Origin: Cercozoa sp. M6MM
Lineage: Eukaryota; Endomyxa: Ascetosporea
Reading direction: 5' to 3' (one strand)
Assembly: GCA_040357565.1 (NCBI GenBank)
Contig: JBDODJ010000071.1
DNA length: 57,905 nucleotides
How positions within the stretch are numbered: position 1 is the first letter of the stretch; each line of letters starts with the position of its first letter. A program made the position numbers and the translations under genes. The notes under the pieces were generated by a model. That model had not been told where the DNA came from and ran no database searches. It was given only the letters and a program-made list of their open reading frames with translations. This document shows positions 10,771-26,200 of the stretch, piece after piece.

Positions 10771-11289
10771 ACGTTCGACCGCTACTAACATAGGCAGCTG
10801 CAGCTTGCCTTTCGGCATTTTGCTTTCTTGACCACTTGTACGTAAACTTTACTGTAAGGATTGAGCGATAAGCGATAAGTTCCGCGTCGGCCCTTCTGGT
10901 TTCCAGCGCGGTATTTAGTAACAATTTACCGCAGAAGACTGCCTGAGGAATGGCACATACAGTAAGGCATTGCCGAATGCGGCATTGCAGTCTTAAACCT
11001 CGACGTTTGACATCAACAAGGATGGTCGATGCCTACTGTCAGTGTTTGACAGCTGACCTGCGATCGGCCCTTGCAGAAATTTCATTGTAGCCATCCCTGA
11101 AATTCCTCTTGATCGCCGCTGACCTTGTCGCGGCTGTACCATACAAATCACCTGTTCAAGGCGTATCGTACTGCTCTCCTGGCACGTTAGCACCGTTTCA
11201 GACACCCAATTCCCAGTATGCTGAGCAAACAACTTTCTTGTTTTTTCTTGTTTTCTTGCTTTGGATTTTAAAATCGTTGTGCATCAGAG
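10771..11289. other. Intergenic region between PP2C gene and giant gene
   Basis: Unique-looking sequence without microsatellites or open exons. An imperfect direct repeat of GGCATTGC lies near 10962-10976. It probably holds the PP2C 3' UTR and the promoter of the giant gene. No clear TATA box or AATAAA was seen. Confidence 0.5.
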
Positions 11290-13355
11290 ATGCTGAGTGA
11301 GCGCATTTGCGAGCTGATCGCCTCGCAGGACGAGCAGTCCTACGACGTGCAGGTAAGCCCAAAAAAGCCAAATTCCATCTTCGACCGGCCATCCATGAAT
11401 GTTGCGTCGTCAGGTGGCCAAGGCCGCTCAGCTCGCACGTGACGCCGCCAACGGGGTGTTTTACCCTTTTTATGACCTTAGCCGTGCGAGCAAGGCAAAC
11501 CTTCCATTTTTGTACACAGGAATCGGAGGAGTCGGTGCGTGAGTCAGTGCAGTCGCTGCTGGAGCACGGCGCTGCCCCGCTCGTCGCCCTGGACGAACAG
11601 GAGGTGCATACAGTCTGAGATTTGTTAGTGTGCTCGACTTTCATGTGTTTGTTTCTGTCTTCAGAACGACGAGGAGTTCACCAAGCTGCTGCCGCCGCAG
11701 AAGACGAATGTCGGTACAGTCTCCTCATGACAGAACAGAACTGTTGTCAGGATCGATGTGATTTCGTGGGTCTTCAGGCCCCAACCTGCGTGAGCACCGT
11801 CTGGGTCTGGTACCGTCCGCTGCCTCATCCTTGCTGTGCTTTCCGGAGTGTGCATGCGCGTGATAGGCTGCCGCCGAGGCACTCAAGATGAGCGACGTGT
11901 TCGTCCAGGAGCTCACTTCGCCCACTGTACTCATGCTAACTCTATGACTTCCTTTGTTCCAACGTTCCCTTGCTTACATCCAAAAACGCGTGTGCAGGTT
12001 TTTTTCAAGCAGCTCGCTGTCACTCAAGTATGCTGAGTGTCTAGTCAGAAGATGACTGGTTCCATGTGCGTATGTCCATGTGCTCAGGTGGCCAAGCAAG
12101 TGAAAGACACGGACGTGCTGGTGCGCCTCATCAAGGAGGCCCCGGCTCGTGTCGCGCGCCGTCTGTTGCACGCGCTGGTACCCTGTCTGGGACCTCTGAC
12201 ATACCGTAAAGCATACCGGTGGTGGTGTCTGTGTGTCAGGTCAAGCACCAGCCGTCGCAGATCGAGAAGATCTTTCCGCAAGTTCGCAGCGATGTTGGTA
12301 GCACTAACCTACCACTACTTGCTTATAGCGTTTGAGTTGAGTGAGTGTATGTGTAGGCACCGAGGTGGTGGCCAGTGTGCTGCACCGCCTGCCACAGGAA
12401 GCGTTCACGGCTCTAATGATGTCGGATAAGGACCTCCGCGCGTCGGACGGTACCCCTCGTGGTTGGCCGTGTGTCACTTCTCTTTTACCCCCCTCCCGTG
12501 TGACTGACTATCAGGCCTGCGTTGGAAGATGATCGTGCGCTTCCAGTGGAGCTACGTGCTGCAGCTGCTGCACAAGCGACTGCTGGAGACGGTGCTGCAC
12601 CGCCACGTGGCCTACAATACCTGGGAGCAGACCATCACCGATCTCACTGGTCTGTCACCGGTACAACAAACACGCTGCCTCTTCCCTGCCCTTCCCTTCC
12701 CTTGCCTTCCTGCATCCATCTCAGTCTCTGTGTCTTATTATGTGCGCACTTTGTCGTGTTAGAACAAGTGGCAGTGCATGCTGATGGCCAACCGGCCGGC
12801 GCGTCTCGAACTGATGCGACTCGTCGAGGCCTTCCCGCCGCTGAGCCCACGCGCAGTATTTATCTGTTGGCTGAGGTATGGGGGTACCCGAGGGGCTGAA
12901 TTACTGTGTAACGCGACAGGGCTACCCGGCGGGCGTTGACTTCGCCAAGAAAGACGAGCTGCTGACACGCGTCTACACGGCGCAGGAGGTGCGTTGTTCC
13001 CTCCGACCCCTGACAATCAAACATTTGGTGTATGTGTGTATATGTATGAGCAGGTGACAGAGCGCACGTCTGTCTTTATCGGTGATGCCGTGTACGACAC
13101 GCCGCGACTCGCCTACAACGTACAGAGAGCCTTTGTCCGTGTCTGTGTGTGTGTCTGTCTGTCTTGTGGTCTGTGCATATGCACATTGTATGTGCAGTAC
13201 CGTGACATGGTTGGTGCCGAGTTGGAGAATTGGGTCGTCTTGGTATGTCCTCCTGGACTCGTGCCTTGTCTTGTAATGCATAAAGTACGGCGAGCGTAGG
13301 ATCTGCCCGTGTTTGTCCGAACGCACATGCATCGCTTCGCCACTCTGCACCGTAG

Positions 13356-13416
<61 letters not shown>

Positions 13417-13544
13417 ATCTCTATCTCTATCTCTATCTCTATCTCTATCTCTATCTCTATCTCTATCTCTATCTCTATCTCTATCTCTATCTCTATCTCT
13501 CTCCTCTCTCTCTATCTCTCTCTCTATCTCTGTATCTATATATA

Positions 13545-13599
<55 letters not shown>

Positions 13600-16500
13600 G
13601 CACCTCTGCACCTCTGCACCTCTGTACCTCTGTGCGCAGCGGACTGGCTGTCGAAGCTTATGATCGGCACGCTCGGCTACACGCAGCGCTGCTCGTTGCA
13701 CGCGACTCCGATTTTCTACTCTGTCTTGTACCCTCGACCCTCTCCTCTCTTTTTATATTTGTCTTTGCTCACCCTTCCCACATTGACTCAGGTCGCATGA
13801 AAAGCTGCCGGTTGAAAACAAGATCGAGATGCTGCTTGCCTGGGTAGCTTCTGTCGCGTGCACCGCCTGTTGTTTACCCCCTGTTCCCCGGCTCACCGCA
13901 GATCGAGCACCTGACGTCGCTGGACCTGCTGAAGGAGTCGGGACACGGTCTGTACCTGCAAGCGTATGACCCGCAGGTGGCAGCCAAGGCGCAGCTGTTG
14001 CAGTTCGACCTGCGGCACACGAGCGTCACAGAGGGCCAGATCAAAAAGGAGCTGCGCAAGCTGCACGACGGCATTGAAATTTTGGACGCAAAGTCGAGTT
14101 TCTCTTCGTACCGCTCCAGGGTGTGCGTCAAGTGGGTGCCCGACGTGCCAGTGCAGCCCATGGTGCAGGCACTGCTCGAGCACGGTCTTGTTCTGCGCAT
14201 TGGTATTACCTCTCCTCCCTCTCCTCTGTGGCTATATGGCTACGGGGGTTTGCTCTTGGGGAGGTCTGTTTTGTAGCCAACAAGGACGTCACTGTGACAC
14301 CCGTCGTGAACGACTCGACGCTGCACTCGACCCAGGGCCTCACTTACCTCAACCGACTGCTCACCTTGCATGAGGTAAACCTGAGATTTCCCGAGAGCAG
14401 TAGGGAGAGGCCTCGGGTGTTATGTGTGTGTGTGTGTGTTTGCGTACAGAAAAACTCGCAGTTCAAGGCGCCGCTGCTGTCGACGGCGCAGTGTGCCACC
14501 GTTCTCAAGGCGCTGCTGCACAAGTAACACGGACCTTTGCTGTCGATATCTATATCTGTATCTATCTTTCCATCTATCTAATACATGTGTGCGTATGTGA
14601 GCACAGGTACCTGGAGTGTGCTCACAACCTGTCCGACGTCTCGTTCCTGCGCGAGCGTCTGCAGATGCATTGCAGATCTACTGTGCTCTACTGCATCTAC
14701 CACGTACCAGACTCTTCCTGTGCGTGTGTCGATCAGTGTATCTGTGTGTGTGTGTATCTGTGTGTGTGTGTGTGTACCTTGCCCGGGCGACACAGGTACT
14801 GATGCGCGCGCACACGCGTGGTGGCTACACTGACCGGCGTCCGCGGCTCACGCAGCAGCTAGTCGGCCTCCTGGTACTCAGAGTTGTGTCTGTGTGTGTG
14901 TGTGTGCCAATGGCGTCGTATTATATTATGTGTGTCCTGCATGTGTGCGTAGGAGGAACTGGTGGCGCAGCAGGTCGAGCTGTGCGCCGCGTTCCGTGGC
15001 GAGTCCATCGGCCAGGAGTTTGGTAGAACTGCCCCTATCTGTCTCCATGTGCGTGTACCTACGTGTGACTGTGCAAACACAGAGGCATGGCGCACGCTGC
15101 TGTCGCAGGTGTACGAGCAGCAGATGCAGTGCGAGGACCTGCAGCAGCACACCTCGGCCTCCGCGTCGGTTCATTAGCATGCCACTGCCTTGTCCCCACA
15201 ATGCCTTTACCCTCTCCTCCGTATGTTACAGCTGGAAAGCCGTGCTTTCGACATTATCACTCGCAAGATCAACGGCCAGTTCGGACGGTATGCGTGCACT
15301 TAATATGTATATCGGTGTATATATGTATGTCTGGGGCAGGTTTGCCTCGCTGGCCGAGGCGACGGCGGAGGTGCAGCGCGTGCTGAAGAAGTACCCGGTG
15401 CACGCGAGCAAGACGGTGACCCCGGTGCACACGGCCATGCGACAGCGACTGCACGCGGCGCTCGTGCAGCGCATCAGCGTGCTGGGCAACCTCGTGGCGC
15501 CGCTGTACAACGACTTCGCCCTGTGGATCCTGCCTGATGTACCGTTGCCCTTGTGTGCTCGCCGTATATATATATATATATATATGTGTAGCCATATACT
15601 ATATACATATATATATATATATATGTATATGTATATATATGTGTGTGTGTGTGTGTGTGTCAGGCCATTTGCGTGACGCAGTCGGTCGAGCCGAAGTTGG
15701 CCGCGTTGCATGCCCTTCTGCTGGTGCCTCCACTTATTTGTATAGATGTATGTGTATATAATGTATCCTCTGTGTTGCTGGTATAGCGTACCGTGTCGAG
15801 CTTTGAGCTGCAGCGACAGGATCTCCCGGCGGCACTCAAGGGTAAGTTGACAAGCAACACGTCCCCCTCTGATCTAAATGTGTTTGTGTATGTTTGCTTG
15901 TATCTCGTATGCAGCACAAGTCGAAAGCCCTGTCAGAAGACACACTCTTGTTCCGACAGATGAGGTGTCGACCCTGCTGGCGTCGCACAAGTCGGCCGAG
16001 ACGGCACAAACCGTGGTCGACTTTCTGCGAGAGTGGGCGGCGCACCTGGCGCAGTCGGAGCACTTCGCCGTCGACACGGTCGAATCTGTGGTGCCCCCTT
16101 CTGCACTCTATCCTCCGAGTGTAGTGTAGGGTAGTGTTTATATATGCGTGTGGACTGTAGCGTCTGGAGAAGGAGACGCAGCACCTGCAGGAGGTCGTGA
16201 CTTTGCTGCGGTACCAGCCTGCCCAGTACGTATGCGTGTGTGTGTATGTGTGTGTGTGTACATGCAGTGAGGCACGCGATACGGTGCTGCAGGCGGCCGA
16301 CCACGCCTACTCGGTATCCAGCGACCCCGGTAAGGAGGGCCGCCTGCGCGAGTCGCAGCAGGGCGCCAGTCCGGTGCTGCTGTGCCAGGCACTGCCGCCG
16401 ACCGAGAACCTGCCGCACGTGCGCGATCATGTACCTGCTTCCTCTGGCCTACTCTCTGTCTAGTATATGGAGTATATTTTTATACACACTCAGCCAGTAG

Positions 16501-19500
16501 AAATATGCTTACCTCACCGTGTATGTAGCTGGTGACACTCGTCCAAAAGGCCAGCAGTCGTCTCGACGTTGTGCGTCAGTGCCGCGTGGAGGTCAGTCTG
16601 CCCCATTTGCCTTTCCTTCCGACCTGATACCCTCCGACCCGACCCTATCTTATCACACTACCTTATCTGTATGTGTCTGTATGTGCGTGTATGCTTATAT
16701 GTGTGTATGTACGTTTGGAGGCTTGTGTGTGCAGAGCGTGAGTTTGCCGGCGTCGCCGCGCGTTGTGCTGCGCCACTTTGTGCAGACTGCTTGGGTATCT
16801 ATCGACCTAGCCTCACCCCTCACCTCACCCCTTCCCTCGCCTCACCCTCACCCCTGTATTCCCTGTTGGCTCTGCTTGCGCCTGTAGTCCCTGGTTGAGT
16901 ACGTCAAGAACAAGGCGGCCGACTTTGTGCGTGGACGCAAACTGGACGACTTTGTACACTGTTCTGTCCTCCTGTCCTATGCGCATGTGTGCGATGTACC
17001 GTGGGTCTGGACAGGTTCTGAACCAGCTGCGCGGACTGGAGCACCGTGTGCGGCACTGCATGGACCGCGTGCCGACCGACTGCGGCCAGATACACCGCGC
17101 GCAGTGCCAGGCACTCGTCGACGTGTGTCTGCGACAGGACTTGCTGGACACGGTGCCTGCCCTCCTCACTCCACTCCCTCTCCTCTTACCTAACCCTCCG
17201 ACCCCGACAGGAACACAAGGATGTGCTGGAGGAACTGGCGCTGCAGACGCTGCAGACGCACATGGACTCCTCGGCGTACGCTACTTTGTGTGCATGTGCA
17301 TGTATATGTGTATGTGTTTGTGTGTAGTAAGATGCACGAGCTGCGAATGCGCCAACTGACTGCTGCTCGCATGTACACTTGCCTCCATTCAGTCTATACC
17401 CTTGTCTATCCTCTGTGTCTGTATGTCGGTGTGCCTGCAGGACGGAGACGGCGCAGGTGTGGCAGACGGCGCTGCAGGCCCTGCCGCGCGTCACCCCGGT
17501 GGTGCTGGCCCGCCTGTCGTCGCCTGCCGCCGAGCAGCTGCTGCTGCGCGCACACGCGGACCGACTGGCCGCGGCGCAGGCCTGGCCCGGCGCCTACAAG
17601 TGGCTGGAGGTAACCCCCACTCCCTTGCAATGTGCACTTGCTTTACTTCCCCCGTCTGGACAGCGCGTCTGCAAGGCAGCGACTATGGTGCAAGAGATGC
17701 TGGAGACGCAGACGCCCATCGTGGCTGTACAATTTCTTCCCCAGATATATTTGATATGTATGCATGGAACAGGAGGCACGTAAGCAAAGCGACAAGCAGC
17801 GCAAGAGCGACCGCCTCACTGCGCTGTACCTACCTATACACATATGCACATATGTGTGTACATATATATTGTAACATATATATATATTGTAACATATATA
17901 TTGTAATGTGTGCTTGTGAGTAGCGATCAGGAACTGACGCGCACGCTGCAGCATCTGTCCAACGTGTCTTTTCCTACCTTCCCTCCTCTGCCCCTACCCT
18001 ACTGTGCATGTGTGCATCTGTGTGTAGAACCTCGGTCCGGGCAGTCTGTCGTCGCTCGTGCTGCGTGACGCGCTGTTTGAGACGGCGCCGCTGCTGCAGC
18101 ACCTGCACGGCCTGCTGACCTCTGGTAGGCCAGGCTTCCCCGTGACTCCTATATAGGTCTTACCCACCTGCTCCCCGGTGCAACAGAGAGCGGCCCGGCG
18201 GTGCACGAGTCGGTGCTGAAGCTGCTGGAGCGACTGCAGGAGCGACTGAGTTGGCACGCGGCGCAGGTGGCCGGTGCCGTGGCTCAGGCGACCCTGGTGC
18301 TGCTGGAGGAGACGCGCGCCACCTGCGTTGTCGAGAAGGAGACTGTGCTGCGCGCGCAGCATGCACTACTGGTACCACATGCACTGACACCCTGTTCATA
18401 TACCTGCATGTATATATTTACATTGTATATATATATATATATATATATGTATACTACTGGACAGATCGAGCCTGCCGCCGAGTTCGTGGTAGCCGCGGTG
18501 GAGCGAGTACGTCTCCGCCTTGACCCCTACCCCTACCCCCTAGCCTTACCCTTCCCTAGCCTTACCCTTCCGTGTGTTTGTTCCAGGTGTTGACGATGTT
18601 GTCGCCGCACAAGAAGGCACTCGAGAAACTGCAGAGCACGCTGGACAGTGTGCTGGTATGTCACACGTCTTGTTCTTCCTGCGGGTCACTTGGATTGGAG
18701 TGTGTGTGTAGACTCGTTTCACGAGCATGATGTCGACACTGGTACAGATTTTCTCTGTGTCTTGTCTGGTTGGTTTACCCCTTCCCCCGCGCCCTGCATT
18801 GGACAGGCCGACTACGGGCATGAGGCGCATCTGCTGCTGCAGTGGCAGCAGGCACCTGGAGCACGTGCGGTGAGTCCCGCTGTTCCCTGCCTGTTGTATG
18901 TGTGTGTATGGGTGTGTGTATGTGTGTGTGTGTGGGCAGGAGATGACGCGTGCTGTACGTGTGCCGTGGCAGCACTCGACTGTCGCTTCGGACGCGCGTC
19001 GTCTCCGTCTGGTATCTTCTCCTGACTCATGCATCGCCCTGACCACTATATCCCTGTATCCTTTCCCTGTGTATCTGTGTATTCTGGTTCCCTGCAGGTC
19101 ATGATGGACCCGACACTGTCCGCAGCCGAGGTGAAGGCACTCATTGTCGACACGGACCTCAGTGTTCCTGATGAGGTACACAGACAACAGCCCCCCCTGA
19201 ACTGTGTGTGTATGTGTGTTTGTGTATGTGTGTCAGGACGCCGACCGACACGCGGACCGCCGCATCTCGCCGCTGCTGCGTGTGCAGGTGGATTCTGACT
19301 CCCTCATATCTCTAGTGATATGCGTCTGGACAGGTCGGTTGATGCGTGTGTTTGCAGGGTGAGGTGCGCGTGGATGCCAACGCTGTTCGCATCGACGCGT
19401 TCGGCGACTCTGTACTGGCTGTACCCCATCTCTCCATCTATCCATCTATATACATCTATCCATCTATCTGTCTGTCTCTCTGTATACATATATATCTATA

Positions 19501-20222
19501 TGAGGATATCTCTATATATATATATCTGTCAATTTACACATTCATACGTTGATACAAACATAGGTGACACTGGACGAGCGATACGCGGAGGAAACGCTCA
19601 GCACGGCCGTGGCGGCGCTGCTGGCTCCGCACGCTGCGCGCGTCGACCTTGTGCGGGTACCTGTCCCCCACCGTTCCGCTCTCGCCTGTGTTTGTCTGTT
19701 AATGTCCTACCCTCGCCTTCCTTTTTCGCAGGACATCGAGGTGCGTCAGGAGTGCGTGCCGTCGGCGCTGCACACGTCGGCGACGTCGCTGCTGTCGACA
19801 ATGCGTCAGGCCGTCAACGGACTGAGTCGTAAGCCTTACCCCCTCCCGCCTTATCCCTCCTTGTACCGTGGGAGTATGTAGGCAAGAGCGACATTGACCA
19901 GCGCACGCTGAACGTATTCTTGCGCGACGAGGCTGCAGTGTAGGCTTCCCAACCTATCTACGCTTGTATGTGTGTGTGTGTGTATGTGTGTGCACATCTA
20001 TGTGTGTGCACATCTATGTGTGTGTGTGTGGCAGTGAGTGGCCGGCCTGGCCAGAGACAGGCGACGACACGGCCAGCAAGGTGCTCGGCGTCGGCAGTGC
20101 CGCACTCGCCGCTGCCTCGCCGGCGCGGCTGCTGCAGCGCTGCATGCGCGTCTACGCGCTCTGCAAGGACGCCGACCACGTCGGTAGTGACTTATTTCCC
20201 CCTTACCTTCTGATGCTAGAGA

Positions 20223-20273
<51 letters not shown>

Positions 20274-20283
20274 NNNNNNNNNN

Positions 20284-20333
<50 letters not shown>

Positions 20334-21515
20334 ACAGAGGTGACACCCGAGACGGCGGTGCAGAAGCGTGAGTTCTTGCTGGGCCTGCTGCAGTCACTGC
20401 GCGTCAACACACCTCCTGAGGTGGGCAAAACTAGCTGCCTAGGTGGTACGTGCATGTGTGTATGCGTGCATGTGTGTGTGTATGTAGATGGAGAAGGTGC
20501 TGTCGCAAGTGGAGTTGCCGGCGACGTTGGACACGTCGTTGCTGAGCACGGCCAAGTCGCTGCTCAGTTCGCGGTGTGTTGCCCCCCACACTCATATCGC
20601 CCTTTCCCTCCTTACCCCCTCCCCCGTGGTGCAGACACCTGTGCAAGCACGAGGCTACCGCCACCGAGGCTTGGATTGTCGTGTGCAACACTCTGCTGGG
20701 TGGGTCTGTCTTTATGTGTTTGTCTGTATATATGTACATGTGTCTGTATGTATGCACATAGGCCACTGTCTCAAGACGGACGCGTTGGATACGCTGGACT
20801 CGGTCGTGGTGCCGCTCGTCAAGTCAGGTAGACACCCTACCCCCCCCCGCTCAACCCTGCCTCTACCCCCTATCACAGGCAAGCTGTGCGGCAAGCGACG
20901 TGCCACCATCCTTGAGCTGCTGGGCGATGTACCTACCCTCTTACTCCCCCTCCCGACTGATATGTTTGTGTGTGCGAGCGCAGAAGCTGCTGGATGCGTT
21001 GCTGCAGTCTAGTGAGGTATCTAGCACATGTATATGATAAATTTATCTGCACATATTAACATATCTACACATAGACATATGCACATAGAAATATACATGT
21101 ATGTATGTATACATGTGTGTGTTGTGCGTGACAGCGCACCTTTGTGGACTTCATGAAGCACTTGCACCTACCGGCCTTCTCACTGCCGCAGTGGTACCCC
21201 TACTTCCTGCACCCCTATACCCCTGCATCCTGTACCCCTGTACCCTCTCCAGTCTGCGCGACCGCGTGAGCGGCTACCTGCTGCCGCGCGTGCTGCCCGA
21301 GGCACTCGGTTCGACGAGTGGCGACGCCTCCTCCGACTCAGCCGACGCCGTGCCTGCCGTGGTATCTTTGACCTCCCCCCTGTCTGTAGGGATGTATAGA
21401 TGCACAGAGGTAGGCCATGTCTATGTGCGTGCATGCATGTTTGCTGTCTGTGCAGAGTGAGTCGGCCAAGGACTCGCTGATGCACCTGCTCGATGTGGTA
21501 GTCTGCACCATATAC

Positions 21516-21552
<37 letters not shown>

Positions 21553-22612
21553 TGTCTGTGTATTGGACAGGCCAACCCGCGCGTGCGCAACCGTCTGCAG
21601 AAACTCTCCGACAGCAACTCGGTTTGATGGACTGTCTGCTCGTATATATAGATATACATATATATATACATGTGTGTGTGTGTGTGTGTGTGTCGAACAC
21701 ACAGGTCACGCAGCGCATCGCTGGCTTCTCGACACTGTTGCGCAGTAATGCGTGCTTTACCCCCCCCCGGGGGGGCGGGGGCGCCCCCCCCCCGAGCAGG
21801 CACGTTGCTGGTGTCGCCGGGGCGACGCGCCGACTTGTCCGAGAAGACGCTGACGCACTTTGCCACCAAGCTGCGCAACGAGCAGGTACTGTAGCCAGCC
21901 CCTCCCATGTGCTCACTAACTGATTGGACTGACTGGACTGGACTGAACTGCTGACTGTCTGGCTGGTGTATCAATGACGGTGTTTCTGTGCACAGATCAC
22001 GAACCGTCGTCTGTTCACGAGTCTGCTGCTGGGACAGCAACACACCTTCGCCGATCGGTATGAGTGGCTAACTCTTGCGGGTAGGGGAAGGGTATAGATA
22101 AACTGATGTGTGTGTGTGTGTTGCTGCAGCGATGCGGAGGAGGACCCGTCGTTCGAGGCAGTGATGAACACGCACCACTTCTGGCTGCTGCCTGGTAAGT
22201 CGATGTTTACCTCCCCCCTACCCCCTCCCCGCCGATACCCCTGCTGCCTCTATGTAGAGAACGAGGCCTGCCTGCCGTTGCTGCAGTCGATGCTGGACGA
22301 CGCTCTCGAGATCGCCGATCTTGACGAGGGCGCCTCTGAGATGGTGCTTTACCTCCCTCCCCTGTTTACCCCCCCCCCCGGATGCATGTGCATACTACGC
22401 AGGCACTGGGTGCAACGGGCGAGTGGCACTGCGTGCTGCGACATTACTTGTACTACCTTACCCCCTACCCCACCCCTTACCCCCTATACTCGGGTGTGTG
22501 TGTGTGTGTGTGTGACAGCACGTTGTCGCAGTCGGCGCTGGCGTTGGCGCTGAACGAGCAGCGACAGGCGCTGTTCGACTTTGCCTTTGACCTGCAGTAA
22601 TGCTTTACCCCT

Positions 22613-22669
<57 letters not shown>

Positions 22670-22941
22670 CCCTCCTCTTACCTCCTACCCCTCACCTCCT
22701 ACCCCTCACCTCCTACCCCTCCAGGTACCGCATCGCACTGCACCGTCTGGGTCGCAAGGACTCGGCGCTCTCGTTCAAACTGTCGGTTGGTACGTCGTCG
22801 TGCTTACCTCCCTTTAACTCCCCTACTCCCTGTACCCCTTATGACCCCCTGACCCCAGGCGACCTGGTTCTGTGTCGACGCGTGCTGAAGCAAACGCCGC
22901 CGGCCTTCTCGGATGCTGTATAGTCCCCCTCCCATATACAT

Positions 22942-22983
<42 letters not shown>

Positions 22984-23232
22984 GTACATTTATGTATGTG
23001 GGTAGGAACCGGCATTCAAGCTGTATGCCGACACACCGGAGCAGGCGCGGCGCGTGTGCCGCTGGGCGTGCCAAAAGTACGATGCGCTGCTGCAGGAGCG
23101 GTGCGCCGAGTGGCGTGCCACGCCGTGCCATGCGCGCCGCGTGCTGCACTCGCTGTGCCTGCTGGGCGGTCCTTCCGTGGTAGCTATATACACATAGATG
23201 TAGATATGTATATATGTATTATATATACAAAA

Positions 23233-23271
<39 letters not shown>

Positions 23272-26200
23272 TGACGGAAGTGGAGGAGGCCACGGAACTG
23301 TGCGACACGGTGCTGAGCAGCATGCAGAAGCACCTCGACCTCACTGCGGTATCAGGGGGCATGCGCGGTATACAGAAATGGGTATGGCTACATGTTTGTG
23401 TGTGTGTGCAGTCTCTCGTGGGCATGGCCAATGGCGACAAGGAGGCCGAAGCTGTGGTACCCGTCCGTCTGGACGGTGTGGACGGTACAGTACTGTGTGT
23501 CTGTTTGTACAGGTCCAGGACTTTGACTCGGACGCTGAGGGAGCGCCGTCCATGTCGCCGCAGCTGCTGCACGAGATCTTGGACATGCGGCCGCTGGACT
23601 GGACCAATGTAGCCCCCTCCCTTTTACCCCCTAGCCCCCTTACCCCCTGTGCAGGTGCCAATCCTGGTGGAGGGCGTGGTGCGTCTCTTCGAGCGACTGG
23701 CGACCTGGACCGCCGCTCTGCCTGCGTACGTTGCTGTGTGTGTCCAGATGGACCTGCGTGTGTACACCTGTCCCTGGTTGTACTACCACACCACATGGGT
23801 TGTCTGGACAGCGATCTGAACACGTCGGCGGCGCTGCTGGACAACGATCGGCTGCAGCTGGTATAGTTTACCCCCTCCCCCTGTAGCTACATAGCCTCCC
23901 CTTTACCCCCCTCCTTTACCCCCCCCCCAGCACCTGCGCGAGATCGAGACGGCGCGTGCGACGCTGATGGGCTTCGCTGCCACGCTACTGGGGTCGCCCA
24001 AGGTGACTACTCACTGTGTACATATGAACCGACATGTGGACTAGTTAAGGTGTTGTGCACACACATACAGGTGCTGGACATTGCCGAGTCGCGCAAGCGC
24101 GGTGTGCCGATCTTTGTGCACGCCTTCCAGACGACCTTGTTCAAGTAGGACCCGTACATTGGGAGAGGGTATAACTGTCGGTACTGATGTTGATAAAGGA
24201 CACTGCACGTGGTGCTGTACCGCGTCGTGCTGGAGACCTTCCCCAACGATGAGGGTACTGACCCCTCATTGCCTCCCCTTTACCCCCCCCCCCGTACTGA
24301 TGTGTATGTGCAGCGGCCTCGCGCACGCTGGCGCTGCAGAAGACGCGTCTCGCCGTGGCCACCGAGGTAGTCTTACCCCCTTCCCCCCGTTACCTCCTCC
24401 CTTACCCCCCCTACCCCCCCCCCCCCGTGGCAGTGTGCCAAGCTGGCGTTCGAGAGTATGAGCCGCGTGCTGAAACTGCAGTGTGCGTAGTCCTTTATGC
24501 CCCCCCCAGCCGCTGTATACCCCATTTACCCCCTGTGTGCAGCACTACCGGTGTGGACAATAAGGTACACGCTGTGGCAGCACAATGCGTGCGTCGCTGC
24601 CTACGTCGACTTCCTCACCAAGGTGCCTTTGCTTTCTTACCCCCTACCCTCCCCCTTTACCCCTCTACCAATGGACTGACGGCAGCTGGCGCCTGGTGTG
24701 CGACTGGTGGCGCCGGGCGACGACGCGTGGCGACCGTGCGACACCTACCTGCTGAAGGTAGACGGCCCACTTTACCCCCCTGTCTATATAGTGTCGGTAT
24801 CGATGTATGTCGATGTATGTCTATTAGGGAGTCATGGTGCTGCTGAAGAAGCCGGCGTTGTCGCCGCGAATGGTATCGGTTGTCCCCCCCCCCCCACCCT
24901 ACCCTCCTTTACCCCCCTTGGTGACAGCGCTGGTTCGACTGGGCGCCGTTGGCAGCGCTGTTCCGAGCGCTCTTCGTGACGCCGCTGCGTCGGTACTGGG
25001 TTTTGCCCCCTTCCACGTTGCCCCTTTATCCCCTTGATACCACAGTGCCGTTGATGCGTTCGAAGCCGAGGACGACGTCGATGTAGCCCACCCCTATATA
25101 TATATATACCTATATATATATGTGTGTGTATGTAGACGGTACTGGTGAGTACTCGCTGCGCGGTGACTCAGCTGGCGCTGCACTTGCTGCCCGGCAAGCG
25201 CATCGACGACTGGTACAGTCTTACCCGCTCCCTCCCCTTTACCCTTCCTCATATGTGCCTCTGCACAGGGAGAGATTCGAGGCTTTCCGCGAGTGCTCGA
25301 ACCTGCTGATGCGCACCTCGCTGGTAGCTCTAGCCACCTCTGTAGTCCCTGCATGTACCCCATCATGTGTCCCCCTCCCATGCGGACAGGCCAAGTACCA
25401 CCTGGCACGTTGGTGGCACCAGCGCACCGAGGTGCACGCGTCGTGGCGGCCGGCGGCATCGCGACGGCAGCGACAGGAGCGACGTGCCGCCGCCGTGGAC
25501 TTTCTGCTGCAGGTGTCGCCCTCGGCCCTGCACCTGCGGTAGGGCCTTGTGTGTGTCTGTGTGTCTGTGTGTCTGTGTGTCTGTGTGTGTCTGTGTGTGT
25601 ATATGTATGTATGTATATATATATATATATGTATGTATGTGTGTGCACAGTGTGGTGCAGCGTCACCTGATGCGTTTCGATCAGCCGCGACTGCTGCGTG
25701 TGCTGGCGTAGGCCATGTTCTACTCTGCCCCTTGTTCCCTCCTGGCCCCCTTACCCCCACCCCCCCCCCCCGCACAGTGAGGAGTCGCCGCGCTTCGGCG
25801 TGTTCTACCCGTCGACGGAGGAGGAGCTACCGGTGCCGTTGGAGACGGAGCTGGAGGTGCGTCCCTGTCTGCTACCAGTCCATCTTAACACATGCGTCTA
25901 CATGTCTGTGTGTGTGTGTGTGTGTGTCCATATGTACAAGAATGTGTTTAGATGGACGAAACGCATTTCCAGGCCGGGACGATTGACGAGAGCGTCACGG
26001 GCGATCAGGAACTGCAGCAGCTGCGCGAGGTGTTCCGTCTGCGTCGCCGTCGCTGTAGCCACCTCCATATATATATCTATATACATGTATAATGTTATCA
26101 GGTGTAAGATGTTATATATATATATATATATGTTTCTGTGTATGTATGTGTATGGATGAACAGACGAGGAGGAGAAGGAGCTGCAGAGCAAGGGTACCCT

